From: Notamacropus eugenii
Lineage: Eukaryota > Chordata > Mammalia > Diprotodontia > Macropodidae
Direction: 5' to 3'
NCBI RefSeq assembly: GCF_028372415.1
Contig: NC_092873.1
Coordinates: 356,032,128-356,096,127 of the forward strand
Length of the DNA: 64,000 nucleotides
In this document: piece after piece, positions 12,090 to 23,564 of the stretch
How the letters are laid out: each line of letters opens with the position of its first letter
How positions within the stretch are numbered: the stretch's first letter is position 1
Position numbers and translations under genes: made by a program
The notes under the pieces: generated by a model
What the model saw: the letters and a program-made list of their open reading frames with translations, nothing else
Database searches by the model: none
Told to the model about the DNA's origin: nothing

Positions 12090-13230
12090 TTTGACTCCAA
12101 GATGGTGGACTCCACACCCCTGGGGTGTGTGGGAGTATTCAGGGAGGACTAGCACCTCTGGGGTGAGAGCTACCTGTCAGGCCTAGAGGCCTAAGGCCTA
12201 CCCGAGTCTTTCCTTACCTGTCGCAGGTCTTCGGCTGGCCAAACAGGATAAACGTATGAGAGAAGAGACTTTCCAGAGTCGAACAAGGGTTAGGCTTTAT
12301 TCAGGGTCTTGGTTACATGTGCAGGAGGGGAATTCTTCCTCAGGAGAGAGGAGTCCTCCTCCCAAGGAGGCAAAGATCTTACAGTAAGAGAATGGAAGTA
12401 TAGGAGAGGGGAGAGGGGAGGGAGGCGAGGGAAGAGGGGAGAGGGGAGGGACCCTCTGCCCTCTAAGGGCCCTTCAGCGCAAAGAGCGCCTTCAGGCTTT
12501 CCTGACCCTACTTAAGCTCTCCCACTGCATAGTTTGCACGTGAATACCGGGCGTGCTCTCAGCCTTTAGCTAGTAAACAACAGGTGAGCTCAGACCCCGG
12601 GCCAATCTCAAGGGTGGGATGTTCTCCCCAGCTCGTATCCCATGGAGAAGAGGTGGAGATGCACGAGATAGCCCGCGTCTCACTCCTCAATTCCCAGCTG
12701 TTCCCTGGGGGGCCTCATGAGAACTCTAAGGTTTAGAAGTCCTCACTTTTACCTGCCTGAGACTGTCCACATGGAACTGAGCTTACACCCCCAACAGCTA
12801 CCCAAACTGAAAAGGTTCAGGGCTTCTCATCCACCTTTGGGGTCCACCTGTCACTCAATTCTCACCTGTGGCTCCAAGAAGCTGTAGTATGGGCAGCATC
12901 CCTACCCTAGTAAAACTGTCTCAGCAAATGAGCTAAATCAGGTTGAGGGTAACCAACAGGCCTCAAACCCATCAGTGAGTTAGGGGGATGTCTACCCCAA
13001 GCATATGAAGACGTTTTCTGGGGGAATGGACAGATGAGAACAATTTGTTCCAACAGCCATGAAGGTGGCTGAAGTAGGCACTGTGAAGCATTTAGAGCTC
13101 ATTCAGACATGGAAGATGCCAAGGTCATCCACTGTCATTGTCCCGTCATGAGACTTTGATGTTTCTGGAATAAACTCTGCCTCACTTAAATCCAAATTAT
13201 GCACAAGTCAAGACACCCTGGGATATCACT
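12090..13230 (-). mobile_element. Marsupial RTE-type repeat, copy B, split by a solo LTR
   Basis: Complement of copy A (4515-5050): GGACTAGCACCTCTGGGG at 12148-12165 on one side of the LTR; CTCACCTGTGGCTCCAAGAAG, GAGAACAATTTGTTCCAACAG and AGACATGGAAGATGCC on the other. The LTR (12175-12796) accounts for the gap. Confidence 0.65.
12175..12796 (-). mobile_element. Solo retroviral LTR (endogenous retrovirus fossil)
   Basis: A 622-bp unit in minus orientation with TG...CA ends, flanked by an exact 6-bp duplication GCTACC (12169-12174 and 12797-12802). A polyadenylation signal AATAAA lies on the minus strand at 12301-12296, about 120 bp before the LTR end, as expected for U3-R-U5. CpG-rich compared with its flanks and with a purine-rich minisatellite (about 12394-12450) in the U3 side. 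The 6-bp duplication suggests a class II (betaretrovirus-like) origin. No internal viral sequence remains: a recombination remnant, and fairly young. Confidence 0.8.
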
Positions 13231-13504
13231 GGTTCTCTTAGAAAACTGTTAACCCCTTGGATCCAATCTGTGTTGTGTGTGTGTGAATGGGAGATGGGTA
13301 GCCCAAAGGGGGTACCCTATGCAAATGTCTCTGTCCTGTCTCATTCCTTCCAACTAAGAATTCTGCCTCTTTTTCATTTTTCTCACCTATCTTCTCCACC
13401 TGGCTCCTTCGAGTTTTCTCCTCCCCTCTGATCCATGCTCTAAATGTTTCTAAAGCTGGGCTCTCTCTGATTACCTAGGGTTCCTGAGCTATACTGTATG
13501 TTCT

Positions 13505-13690
13505 TACCTTCATAGGTCATTTAGAGCTTCAAGGAAGCTTGGAGGTATGGATTTAATTTTCCTCATTTTACAAAGGAGAAGACAGAGACCGAGAGACTAT
13601 AAATGACTTGCCTGAAGTCACACAGGCACAGAGTCAGGATTTCAACAGGTCCTCTGGCTTGAAATCCATTGTTCTTTCCAAAAGCACCGC
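13505..13690 (-). mobile_element. MIR-type SINE, antisense
   Basis: CCTCATTTTACAAAGGAGAAG, GACTTGCCTGAAGTCACACAG and a head-like GGTCCTCTGGCTTGAAATCC. Old. Confidence 0.6.
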
Positions 13691-14479
13691 AATTACTTCC
13701 CTCCCTCTCTTTGTCTCCACATTCCTTTTCTCCCTCTTCCCTCCTCCCATTTCCCCAATGCTCCAACAACCTGACTAGGATCTGGGAAGGAAATCAAGGC
13801 CACACACTATGAAGGCTATAAAAGCAAGGCCACTAGGACACCATCAGTCCCTCACTAAGGAAAAAGCTGGGTTGGCAGCCATTCTTGCAGGGATGGGGCC
13901 TTTGGGGAAGAGAGAGGTTAGTATAAGGAGAGGCAAAGAGGAAGAACTGTGGTTGGAAGGGAGAGTATTGACCCAGGGTCAGAAATTGTGAGAAGCCAGA
14001 AGCGAAATGCAGGAGTGTTAAAGCACGTGGTCTACAACACTTACGAGGAAGGACAAAGCAGATTAAAATGTACCTGGGGAAATAGTTAACAAAATAAATA
14101 AAACATTGATAATGTTAGTATGTGGTTTTCTAAGTCAGAATGTGGCCACAGAGATCCTTATTATGTTTTAATTCTCCTTGTTTCTTTTGAGTTTGCTAGA
14201 ACACTGGAGGTGGCTGACCTTGATCTGAATCTCAGCTCCACTTCTGAGGATGGGTGGGATCCTCATTATATCATAGCATTTCTTTGGGTTTCAATTTTCT
14301 CATCTGTAAAATAAGGGAGGGTTGAATAAATGCATAAAAGTACACTTATTAAACACAATTCTGTATTATGATTGCTGTAAGCAATAGGGATACAAACACA
14401 AAACTGGGAAATTTTTTCCAACTCTTAATCCAACAATGAACATTCTGCACTTCAGGGTAGGAGTCAGATGCCCTCTTCT

Positions 14480-15130
14480 CCACTCCAAAACACCCAGACC
14501 AACCATCCGCTCTATCCTCTACCCAGCTTCCAAAGTAATTTTTCTTAAGTGAAGGACTGACAAGGTCATTCTTACTTCACAGACTCTTGGTTCCCCATTG
14601 CTTCTTGGACTAAAATATAGACCTCTGTTCTGACTCTTTGTGACTCTGTTTGGGGTTTCCTTGACAAAGATCCTGGAGTAGTTTGCCATTTCTTTCTCCA
14701 GCTCATTTGACAGATGAGGAAACTGAGAAAAACAGTGTTAAGTGACTTGCCCAGGATCGCACAGCTAGTAAGTATCTAAGGCTGGATTTGAACTCAAGGA
14801 GAGAAGCCTTCTTGATTCCAATCCCAGTGCTTTCCTCCCCATCCCACAGAAGCCACCTATATTAAGCCACTTATAGCTGTTACCCTTCCCATATTCTGTG
14901 GTCCAGCCAAACTGGCCTTCTTGCTGTTCCTTACTCACACAACTCCATCTCTCACCTCTGTACCTTTGCTCTGGCTGTTCCTCATGCCTGGTATGCTCTC
15001 CCTTCTCACCTCTGTCTTGTAGGATCCTTCCCCAGCTAAAGCACAACCTTCTACATGAGGTATTTCCTGGACTACTCCTCCCCAGCTGTTAGTGTCCTTC
15101 CCCACCTCCAACTACCTTATATTTCTATTT
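14480..15130 (+). mobile_element. L2 LINE split by a SINE
   Basis: L2 sense text on both sides of a SINE (14625-14835): GACAAGGTCATTCTTACTTC before, and CCAAACTGGCCTTCTTGCTG, CCTCATGCCTGGTATGCTCT, ACATGAGGTATTTCCTGG after. Confidence 0.75.
14625..14835 (-). mobile_element. Marsupial SINE inside L2
   Basis: GACTCTTTGTGACTCTGTTT, CTTGACAAAGATCCTGGAG, GACTTGCCCAGGATCGCAC and GGCTGGATTTGAACTC in complement order. Confidence 0.85.
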
Positions 15131-15189
15131 TATACACACACACACTCTGAACATTCAATATGTACATATTGTTTCCTCTTATAGAATGT

Positions 15190-15232
15190 GAGTGTGTATA
15201 TATATATATATATATATATACACGCACACATA
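15190..15232. repeat. (TA)n/(CA)n microsatellite
   Basis: GTGTGTATATA run then CACGCACACA; TA core at about 15197-15220. Confidence 0.9.
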
Positions 15233-15244
15233 TCACCATACTAT

Positions 15245-15600
15245 ATGTACTTCTATTTATCAGTTCTTTTTCTGGAGGTGGATGGCATGTTCCTTCATAT
15301 GTCCTTTGTAGTTGGTTTGAAATTTATGATACTCAAGATGAATTAGTCATTCAAATTTGTTCTTAGAACAATATTTCTGTTACTATGTACAACATTCTCT
15401 TGGTGCCACTCATTTCACTTTTCATTATTTCATGCAAGTCTTTCCATGTTTTTCTAAGATCATGGAGCTCATCACTTCCTATAGCGCAGTAGTATTCCAA
15501 CACAATCATCTACCACATCTTGTTTGACTATTCTCCAGTTGGAGGGCATCGACACTAGCCAAATTGCTAAGTGTAGGACTATTCTATCCTAGGAGACCTA
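15245..15600 (-). mobile_element. L1 3' part, antisense
   Basis: CTGGAGGTGGATGGCATGTT, CTTCATATGTCCTTTGTAG, AAGTCTTTCCATGTTTTTC and GCAGTAGTATTCCAACACAA match the complement of marsupial L1 ORF2-end sequence. Confidence 0.75.
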
Positions 15601-15959
15601 TAGCCTCCAGCCATTCTTAAGGAAAGGCTTTGCTTTCCTTCCCTATCTCATTCCCCCTCACACGGATAAGCCCATTCCCTGGGAAAGGTCTTTAACTCGG
15701 AAGTTCAGTGGGTACCGAGGCTTGGAAAACCCAGCCTTCTCCTGGCTAACCCTTGCCATTCGGGAACCTGGTTCTTCTAGTCTGGCCAGGAGCCGACTCG
15801 AATTCACCTGCAGGCCAACTATGCATTCTAGGAAGTGGGGTTCCTAAGCCAGGCCTGGCAAGAGCTCTGCCCTGGCAGGGGGCAGGGCTGGCAGAGGTCT
15901 GCAGAGAGGATGGCCAGGGAAACAGCTCCCTTTTCTCCCTCTGGTAGCAGGAACCTTCA

Positions 15960-16270
15960 TCTAAATTGAACTCAGTTCAGTTCAACAAACACTTATCAAA
16001 CTCAGAGCCTGGTACATATTAAGCACTCAATAAATGCTTTATCTATCCATCTTTATTTATCTTCTACCATGTACATGGTAAGAAGGCAGCAGGGTGTAGA
16101 GGAAAGGGGGTCAGCCTTGGAATCAGGGAGACCCGGGTTCAAGTCTAGCCTCTGATACATACTAGTCATGCAAGTTACTGACTACCTTCTCTGTGTATGC
16201 CCTCCATCTCTCAAATGGGGAGAAACTATCTTGCTTGTAGGCAGGAGATGGATCAGATCATTTCTTGGTA
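15960..16270 (+). mobile_element. L2 tail followed by a MIR-type SINE
   Basis: L2 end TAAGCACTCAATAAATGC (about 16020-16037); then a SINE with GGAATCAGGGAGACCCGGGT and CTCTGATACATACTAGTC (16080-16250). Confidence 0.6.
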
Positions 16271-16279
16271 GGGTTATAA

Positions 16280-17740
16280 AATTCCCATGATTATTAAAAG
16301 AGCCATTCTTGTAGTTACAATGGAGTCAGGCCTCTCAGATGGGGACAGGCAGACAGAGGATAAGAAAGGGGCCTTTATCTTAACAGCTGCCAGTTCCTTG
16401 AATCTAAAATGGTGAAGGGGAAAGATGAAAGAGAATTTATTTCTTCCAGGGAACCATTGACAGCCTCATCTTCCACCTGCCCCTTGCCCCTCAACTCATC
16501 AGTACTTATAATACTTAATTATTTACCCAATGTATGAAGGAATTTTTTTTTTATTAGGGAGTGGTCTGGCCTTGTGGTTTCATCAATGTGTGGAACTCTA
16601 CTATGGAATTGTCCTCCACCAATACAGATATGCATTTATATCTTATATATTTATATTCTAAAGTAATTTATAATCTGAGTTTCCTGGGATCACTCAGAGA
16701 TGAAGTGACTTGCCTAGGGTCTAACTGATTTTAAAGCTGACCAGCTCTATTGTAGCTATATCTCAAGGGAATAAATAGAACCCAACAAACACTTATGAAG
16801 CAATGCACTGGGGAGGTGCAAAATTTGATAAGACTTGGTTCCTGCCTTCCACAAGATTAAAATTCTTGGAACGAAATGCCCTATGTTCCATGCTCCTAAA
16901 TGCCATCGTCTCTCTCTGCCCATGCCAATCCCTCTGTTAAGGCCAGTTCTGGTTGGCTCTGGCCTCTTTTGTGTTGGAGCTAGCCCAGAGAGATGTGAGC
17001 CACTGTGACTCCTTCCAAAAAAAACAAATTGAGTAACAAAACAAGTCTTAGGCCAGCTGGAAGTGAAGGGGACCGTGTGGGGTAGTAGAATTGGGGGTCA
17101 GGCCAGGGCTGGGGTGGGAAGGCTTGTAAGTTTAGCTTGGGAGAGGAGACTACAGGCCAAGGAGGATGGTCATGGGACTAGGACCAGAGGAGGGGGTTGG
17201 TGGTAAAATGAACTTGGTGGGTCTTCCTCCTTGGGGTTTCTAGTCCCTGACCTCTAGAAAGGGTGGAGCCTGGGCTAGAAAGAAAAAAAAATCTTTTTCT
17301 CTGATTCAACTTCTCCTGGCTTTTTGACTCCAGATTGTAGTGTCTATTTACACTCAGAAAAAGTCAGAGATCAATCCCAAGGTCTCCTGAAGCAGATATT
17401 CCCTGCCCCAGAATTCAAGACTGGAAGAACTCCACTTTACCTTCTATATCAGGACCCTTACATCTACAGTGTCTCACTCTCATTCTCCCTCAAACTCTTC
17501 CTTATGTGTATCTCATTAGCACAGAATGCAGACTCATCTTGCTGCAGGAGCTTGACCCTGGGCTCTCTGTGTTGGGAAATCCTTTTCCTCTTTTGCTCCA
17601 GGACCAAGCTTCAGCTACAGGGGAGGCTGGAGCTGATCATTGGCTGGTCATGTGGGTCAGCTGTGAGAACAAAAGCAACAGGGGGTCCAATGATCCTCGT
17701 TAGCAGGAAGTAGCTATGGGCTGAAAGTGTCTTGAGGTGG
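16280..17740. other. Intergenic stretch, nothing assigned
   Basis: Includes a weak MIR-like piece (16690-16780) and a 129-codon open frame (17324-17713) with no known motif. No splice context or codon pattern persuades me it is a gene. Confidence 0.4.
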
Positions 17741-17914
17741 GCGGTACCCTGTGGTTATGAGTGGTCTAGTGTATAGTGTGTTGGACTTTGAGACCTAGGC
17801 TCAAATCCTGCCTTTGACTCTATATCTTGCTCTGTAAGAGGAGAGGATTGGACTAGATGGTTAATTCTTAAGACCCTCCTTCCAGATCTCAATCTATAAT
17901 CCAGTGAATGAATG

Positions 17915-18095
17915 GTTGTGATGGGAAAGAACATTGGATTTCAAATCTGAAAACCTGGATTCAAATTCGGACTTTGCCACATGCTACTTGTGAAACATTG
18001 GGTAAGTCTCTTAGCTTCTCTGGGCCTCAGTTTCTCCATCTATGAGATGAAAGGGTTGGATCTGAGGTCCCATTTGGCTACAATAGTCCTCCATT
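17915..18095 (+). mobile_element. MIR-type SINE
   Basis: GATTCAAATTCGGACTTTGCC, GGGTAAGTCTCTTAGCTTCTC, GGGCCTCAGTTTCTCCATC in MIR order. Confidence 0.75.
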
Positions 18096-18179
18096 TTAGG
18101 ATGTCATGTAGGGGTCCTACTCCCTTCCTCTAGACAGTTCTAGCGTCACTTTCCCAAGAACAGTGGAATCCAAGGATGA

Positions 18180-18399
18180 GAGAAATTTAGGAGGCTTCTG
18201 AGGAATCTGAGGAGAGGGAGAGATGAGACAGAGGAGAGAAGAGGAAAGAGATAGATGGAAAGGGAGAAGAGAGAAGGGAAGAGGGGAAAAGAGAGGGAGA
18301 AGAAATTGGGAGTGGAAAGGGATGAATGACAGGAGAAAGGGAAAGTGTGTGAGTGAGTGTAGTGAGTGGGGTGTGTGTGTGTGTGTGTGTGTGTGTGTA
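18180..18399. repeat. GA-rich tract and (GT)n
   Basis: Purine-rich low complexity 18180-18345, then about 14 GT units at 18371-18398. The 77-119-codon open frames across it are artefacts of composition. Confidence 0.85.
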
Positions 18400-18859
18400 G
18401 GGTTTAGAGTTAAACCCAAACAGGAAGAAATCTACCTTCTACAATTATCTGACTAAGGGAAGTTAAACCCCTTCTTCTTCATACCCTTCTTATTCAAGGT
18501 CCCAAGTTTTCTCTCTATCTGGGGCTCAAGGACTCTCTGGAGTTGGGAACTTCTTTCCACTCTGGGCAGACTGCTTTTCTTTTTAGCAAAAACTCAGTTC
18601 AATTTCTCTCCAACCCTTCCTTCCTGGAGGAAAGATTAACCAGGGTGGTTTGCTGCCTTGTGTGGACTTAGGCCTAGAGGCATTTTTGGCAGTAGAGCTA
18701 GACTGAAAAATGGCAGAGAAACGACGATGGGGGAGGGGGAAGAGCAGTGTATAGTCTGTGTGTGTAGCAGAGAGGTCTGCACACTGAGGAGAATGGAGAC
18801 CTTCATTAGCCTTGGAATGGCTGATGGGAACACTGGGAGAGAGAGAGAAAGGGTCATAG

Positions 18860-20150
18860 AAGGGACCTTAGAGGTCCCTGAATCCACTCTAGCCCATTTT
18901 ACAGAGGAGGAAACTGAGGCTGTAAGAACCAGGAAGGCTGCATGTTCCTTTAAAAGAATTCTATGATCAGTTGGTTCTCTCCCTGAATAGGGCACCAGTC
19001 CTGGAGTTAGGAAGGTCTGAATTCAAAGCCAACCTCAGACACTTAAAAAAAAAAAATTCTACCCGCTGGGTCACAGGGAAGCTATAGGTGAACTTGATTA
19101 TTCTTTAGCCTTTAGAATTGTCTCTTCCCTTCCCTAAAATGGAGGGTATTGTTCAAGGAATTTTGTTCAAGGAAGTATAGGATTCGGAGCTGGAAGGGGT
19201 CATCTTGTCCAACCTTCTCATTCTACAAATGAGGAATCTGATCCCCAGGGGTTAGCTGACGTGTTTAAGTTGGCATCTACTCAAAGACGGTGCTAAACCT
19301 GGAATCAAAGTTCAAATTCTGCCTCAGGCACTTCCTGACCATGTGACCCTGGGCAAGTCCCTTAGCCTCCCCAAGACTCATTTTTTCATCTGTAACTTCA
19401 GATCATAGTAGATCTTACCTCACAGGATTTTGAGGGCTGAGATAATTACATGTAAACTCCAAAATGCTAAATACAGTTATTATTAAGTTGAAAAAGGCAG
19501 CCCTCCCTTTTCTGGTTCTTCCTCTGTTGTGAATTTTCATTTCTGGTGGCCCTGTCCTTGTAGAACTGGTGTGGTCCAAGGTGTCACATTGCCCTGAAGT
19601 CAGGGCATGAACTAGACTTGACAGTTTGGCTCCTCTGCTTGGCCAGGGAAACCATGGCAGCTTTGGTCAGAGAGAGGCAGAAACCAGTATGCTTTGAGGA
19701 TGTTTTCCATTCCCACTCTTTTATCCCATAGTTATATGTGTGGGGAGGTGTGGGGGGTTGGGGAGAGGGAGATGGGCTGTCCAGATCAGCAGTCTAGGTA
19801 TCAGAATATAGATTTAGAACTAGAAGAGATTGTAGAGGTCTTCAGGTCCAGTTTCTTCATGTTAGAGATGAAGAAACTAAGGCCCTAATTTGCTGAAGTC
19901 AAGTTCAAACAGGGAATAGGTGACAGACTCCAAATTCGGTGTTCCTCCTCCTATGCAATATTGTCTTCTGAGCTTCATAGGATCACAGATTTAAAACTGA
20001 AAGTGTCCTTAATGGTCATCCCCTAATTTAATAAGGAAAAAGAAGCCCAGAAGGTTTAAGTGACTTGTTCTAGGTTACACAGATACTAGGTGGTACTGCT
20101 GGAATTTGAACTGAGGTCCTTAGACTCCAATATTCTTTATATTGGGCCAT
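18860..20150. mobile_element. Cluster of old MIR-type SINEs
   Basis: Antisense pieces at 18865-18935 (CATTTTACAGAGGAGGAAAC), 19160-19255, 19800-19945 and 19975-20145; sense copy 19300-19485 (GTGACCCTGGGCAAGTCCCT, CCTCACAGGATTTTGAGGGC). All diverged. Confidence 0.6.
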
Positions 20151-20619
20151 GCCCATCTACCTATGCATACCCAAGGCTAATGTAGCAGCAGGTAGCCCTG
20201 ACTATGGGTCCTTTCAGGTTCAAAACTGATTTCTCCATGATTCCTACATTTCTGGGCTATCTCTCCTGATCCCTAACCCACCTCCTACATGTCTGGGGTT
20301 GGTTACAAGGAGGTGTGGTGACTCAGTTGACTCTTGTCTCCTCACCACCCTGAGTGCTGCTTCGGAGCCTTCTCTGGAGTTTTGTTACTCAGTACCCTGG
20401 TGTGATGTGGCCCTAGCCATCCAGCTCCCCTATCTTGAGGAGGTGGACCATGTCAGGTGGATCCAAGTTGGGGCCAACCACATATTTTCCACATTGACTT
20501 GGCCCAACCTGACCCACCTAAGTTAAGGGGTAGAGCTAAGGAAGAGAACTGAAGGAAGACTGGGCAATGGGAAGACCCAATCTGAATCATAATCAATCAA
20601 CAGGTTGTACTGGGAAGAA

Positions 20620-21130
20620 CATGGGACATAGGACCATAGATGTAGAGCTGGAAGGGATCTAAGAGGTTCCTGTCCAATTCCCTTAATTTATAGATGAGGA
20701 CACACAAGTAATAAGTAGGAGAGCTGATATTTAAACTCAGGTTCTGATTGCAGATTAGGATTCTTAACCCTTTGCACCATGACTTTTGGTCTCCATTCTA
20801 GTTCCTAGCTGTGTCACCCCGGGCCATTCATTCAGTTTCCCTCAATCTCGGTTTTTTCTTCAATACAATGAGGAAATTGAACTAAAATCAGGAGTGAGGA
20901 ATCTACAGCCTTGAGGCTGCAAGTTCCCCACCCCTGGTACTAGATGAACTTGAAGAACCCTTTCAGTGCTAATATTCTATGGTTCCATGTTTCTTTTTGA
21001 TTGGATGGCCTAAATCCATTCTGTTACCGATGACCCAGGATCATAGGATCAGAGATTGGCAGAAACTTTCAAGTTCACTGGTCTAAACTCCTCATTCTGC
21101 AGATGAGGAAAGTAAGGCTTACAGAGGTCC
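20620..21130. mobile_element. More MIR-type SINE fragments
   Basis: Antisense 20620-20790 and 21040-21130 (TCATTCTGCAGATGAGGAAAG); sense 20790-20885 (TAGCTGTGTCACCCCGGGCC); and a short hAT-like end (20890-20935). Confidence 0.55.
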
Positions 21131-21575
21131 TGGGCCCCTTATTTTCTGTCTTTATAATCTTTCATTTGTTGACCTCATCAGTTCCTCTGGATGTAATCAC
21201 TATCATTTGTAGGACTTCAGATCCTAACAGATATCTATACATCCATTCCTATGCTCTCTTCTGAGCACAAGACCTGCACAACCAACTGCCTAATAGATAT
21301 TTTGTACTGGAAGTCCCCATAGGTACCTCAAATTCAGCAGGTCCAAAACAGAACTCATTATTCTTCCCTTCTTTGGAATGTTCCGATGACTGCAGAGACT
21401 ACCAACTGTTCTTTCAATCATCCAGGCTTGCATGTTCAAGATTCTTCTTGACTTTTTGACATCTATACTCCAGAGATGAGAGTTGCTAAATCTTGCCTTT
21501 TCTGTCTTCACAACTTTCTCAGATCTGCCCCTCTCTTCATTTGCACAACCAACTTCTTCTACCTCTACCTTCTAC

Positions 21576-21593
21576 CTCCACTAGGGGGCAGCG
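21576..21593 (+). promoter_or_regulatory. CTCF-like motif at an L2-SINE junction
   Basis: CTCCACTAGGGGGCAGCG matches the CTCF core. The left part is L2 and the right part (GGGGCAGC) is the SINE 5' end, so the site appears to have been made by the insertion. Confidence 0.5.
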
Positions 21594-21790
21594 AAAGACC
21601 CGAATGAAAATCTACCCTCAGACTCAACTAGCTGTGTGACCCTGGGCAAGTCACTTAACTTCAGTCTGCCTCAGTTTCTTCAACTATAAAATGGGGATAA
21701 TAATAGCACCTACCTCAGAGGGTTGTTGTGAGGTTCAAATGAGATATTTGTTAAGTACACAAAATAAGCACTTAATAAATCCCTTCCTTC
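21580..21790 (+). mobile_element. MAR1/THER-type SINE inside L2
   Basis: GGGGGCAGCG at the 5' end, CAACTAGCTGTGTGACCCTG, CAAGTCACTTAAC, CCTCAGAGGGTTGTTGTGAGG, AAGCACTTAATAAAT and a CCTTCC-rich tail. Confidence 0.85.
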
Positions 21791-22280
21791 CCTTCCCCTC
21801 CCCTTTCCTTTCCTTCCTATGGCCTCCCAATTGGTCTCCTTGCATCACATCTTTTCCCACTCAGATCTATCCTCTGGCTATCAAAATGATTTTCCTTAAA
21901 GGCAGGAAAGTATGACAGTGCCACTCTCCTACTCAGTAAACTCCAGTGGCTCCTTAATTGCCTTGAGGATCAAATATAAAGTCCCCTGACTTTCCTAACC
22001 CAGTCCCAATCTACCTTTCCAGTCTAGTTGCATATTGCTCTCCCTCTAGCTTGGAATGAGGCCATTTGGTGACCTCCTACTATCTCCTCCCCATGCCCAC
22101 CTTTCCCTTCTCTTTCTAGCACCCTTTTCTGTATTATCTTTCCCCATTAGAATGAAAGATCCTTGTAGGCAGGAATTGTTTCACTTCCATCTTTATATTC
22201 CCAGGGTCTAGCATATAGTAAATATTTAATAAATGCTTGCTGAATGATGGATGGATAGATTACCCAAGGTCACACAACTA

Positions 22281-22612
22281 TAGTAAGGAGAGAAAGGTGG
22301 GGGGGGGGAAGGAGAGGGAGAGACAGAGAAAGACAGAAATAGAGAAAAAGGAGACAGTGAGAGAGATGAGAGGCGAGAGAGAAACAGAGAGAGGGACACA
22401 GAAAGACAGAGTATGAGAGAGGTGGAGAGAGGAGAGAGGGAAAGAGAACGATGAAGAGGAAAACATTGAGAGGGACAAAAGAGAAAGATTAAAAGAGAGA
22501 AATTAAGCAATTAAGGGGAAAGAGGGAGAGAGATTAAAAGAAAGGGGAGAGAGGGATCAAAAGGGAGAGCAGAGGAGACATAGAGGCAGAGAGACAGAAG
22601 AGACAGAGAAAG
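22281..22612. repeat. GA-rich low-complexity tract
   Basis: AGAGAGACAGAGA-type purine run over about 330 bp following the L2 tail; open frames on the minus strand here are composition artefacts. Confidence 0.85.
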
Positions 22613-22699
22613 GTTTGCTCTGGGCTTGGATGAAATAGGTTTAAGTTTCCTCATCTGAAAAATGAGAGTTCACATTACATTCTCACCCATCTCTGCCAC

Positions 22700-23430
22700 G
22701 CTGGGATTCCATGGACCTAGCTGGGGCACAGGGAGCAGGAGGAGGCTGGGTGGAAGGGGGTGTATGTAGAGGGGAGATGGATATGGTTGGGCAGTTCCAT
22801 GCCTGCCTGTGCCCATCACCCTCTAGGCTGTTCCAGCTGAATCTGGTTTCCCAGATTGAAACTGTAACCTCCGTCAAACCAAGCCCTTGGCCAAGGTTAA
22901 TGATGTGCTGCTGGCCGCAGCTGCCAGCTGGCTCTCATTAGAGGCCAGTCACTTGTTACTTCTACAACAAATGTGATCCTTCTTCCAGAGAGATCTCCCT
23001 CCCTGCCCCCACCCTCTGCCCCTGCCCCCACCCCTCCAGGACTATCTCCTTCCAACTAATTTTCTAAGGGTCTCCTATTTTCTGTCTTCCCCCCACCCCA
23101 ACAGGAACTTGTAAACATACCATCTGGCTTTAGGACCAGACCACTGTCTCCCTAGATTCTGTGCCTTAAATGAATCGTTCCATCTCCTTAAACAAGCTCC
23201 CCTTCCCCCCCTTCCCCTTTCTAGGAGCTGCTCCCCTGAGATGGGGTCCCCATCCAATGCCATGTTTTGATTCTTGACTCTCTGTTGCCCCCTTGCGGCT
23301 GATGCCGCTGGCTAGGGCCATAAAGCAGGTTTGCTCCTTTGTTCTGAGGGCAGAGAATTAATTTAAGGCAGATCCAGGAAGAAGAATTGGAGATGAGAAC
23401 TGGATGGGACTTTATACGTCCTCTCATCCC
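22700..23430. other. Non-repetitive intergenic block
   Basis: No repeat family recognised. Holds GCTGCTGGCCGCAGCTGCC (22909-22926) and a region of mixed composition that could be conserved regulatory DNA. No coding motif; overlapping 62-76-codon frames on both strands are not supported. Confidence 0.4.
23285..23298 (-). promoter_or_regulatory. CTCF-like motif, reverse orientation
   Basis: Minus strand CCGCAAGGGGGCAA differs from the CTCF core at one main position. It faces the forward motif 1.7 kb to its left. Confidence 0.4.
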
Positions 23431-23434
23431 ATCC

Positions 23435-23560
23435 CATCATTTCACAGCCAGGGAAACTGAGGTCGAGAGAGTGACTTATCCAAGGTAACACAGGTAGTGA
23501 GTGGGAAAAGTGAGGGAACTCCTCAAAGTTGATGGATCCAAGGTTAACACTCCTCCCTCC
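23435..23560 (-). mobile_element. MIR-type SINE fragment
   Basis: TTTCACAGCCAGGGAAACTGA, then CCAAGGTAACACAGGTAGTG. Confidence 0.6.
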
Positions 23561-23564
23561 TCCC

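Larger units (their letters stand above)
21170..22255 (+). mobile_element. L2 LINE 3' part, split by a SINE
   Basis: Sense L2 text: CTTGACTTTTTGACATCTATAC, TCAGATCTGCCCCTCTCTTC; after the SINE, CTCAGATCTATCCTCTGGC, GACAGTGCCACTCTCCTAC, TGAAAGATCCTTGTAGGCAGG and TAGTAAATATTTAATAAATG. The break at about 21580-21790 is a SINE insertion. Confidence 0.8.

Noticed and set aside
12175-12796. Solo LTR considered as a host promoter for a nearby gene
   Set aside because: No exon or transcript evidence near it; treated as a fossil element only.
17324-17713. 129-codon plus-strand frame in unique DNA
   Set aside because: Length is possible by chance in 64 kb, it overlaps another open frame, and no motif or homologue comes to mind.
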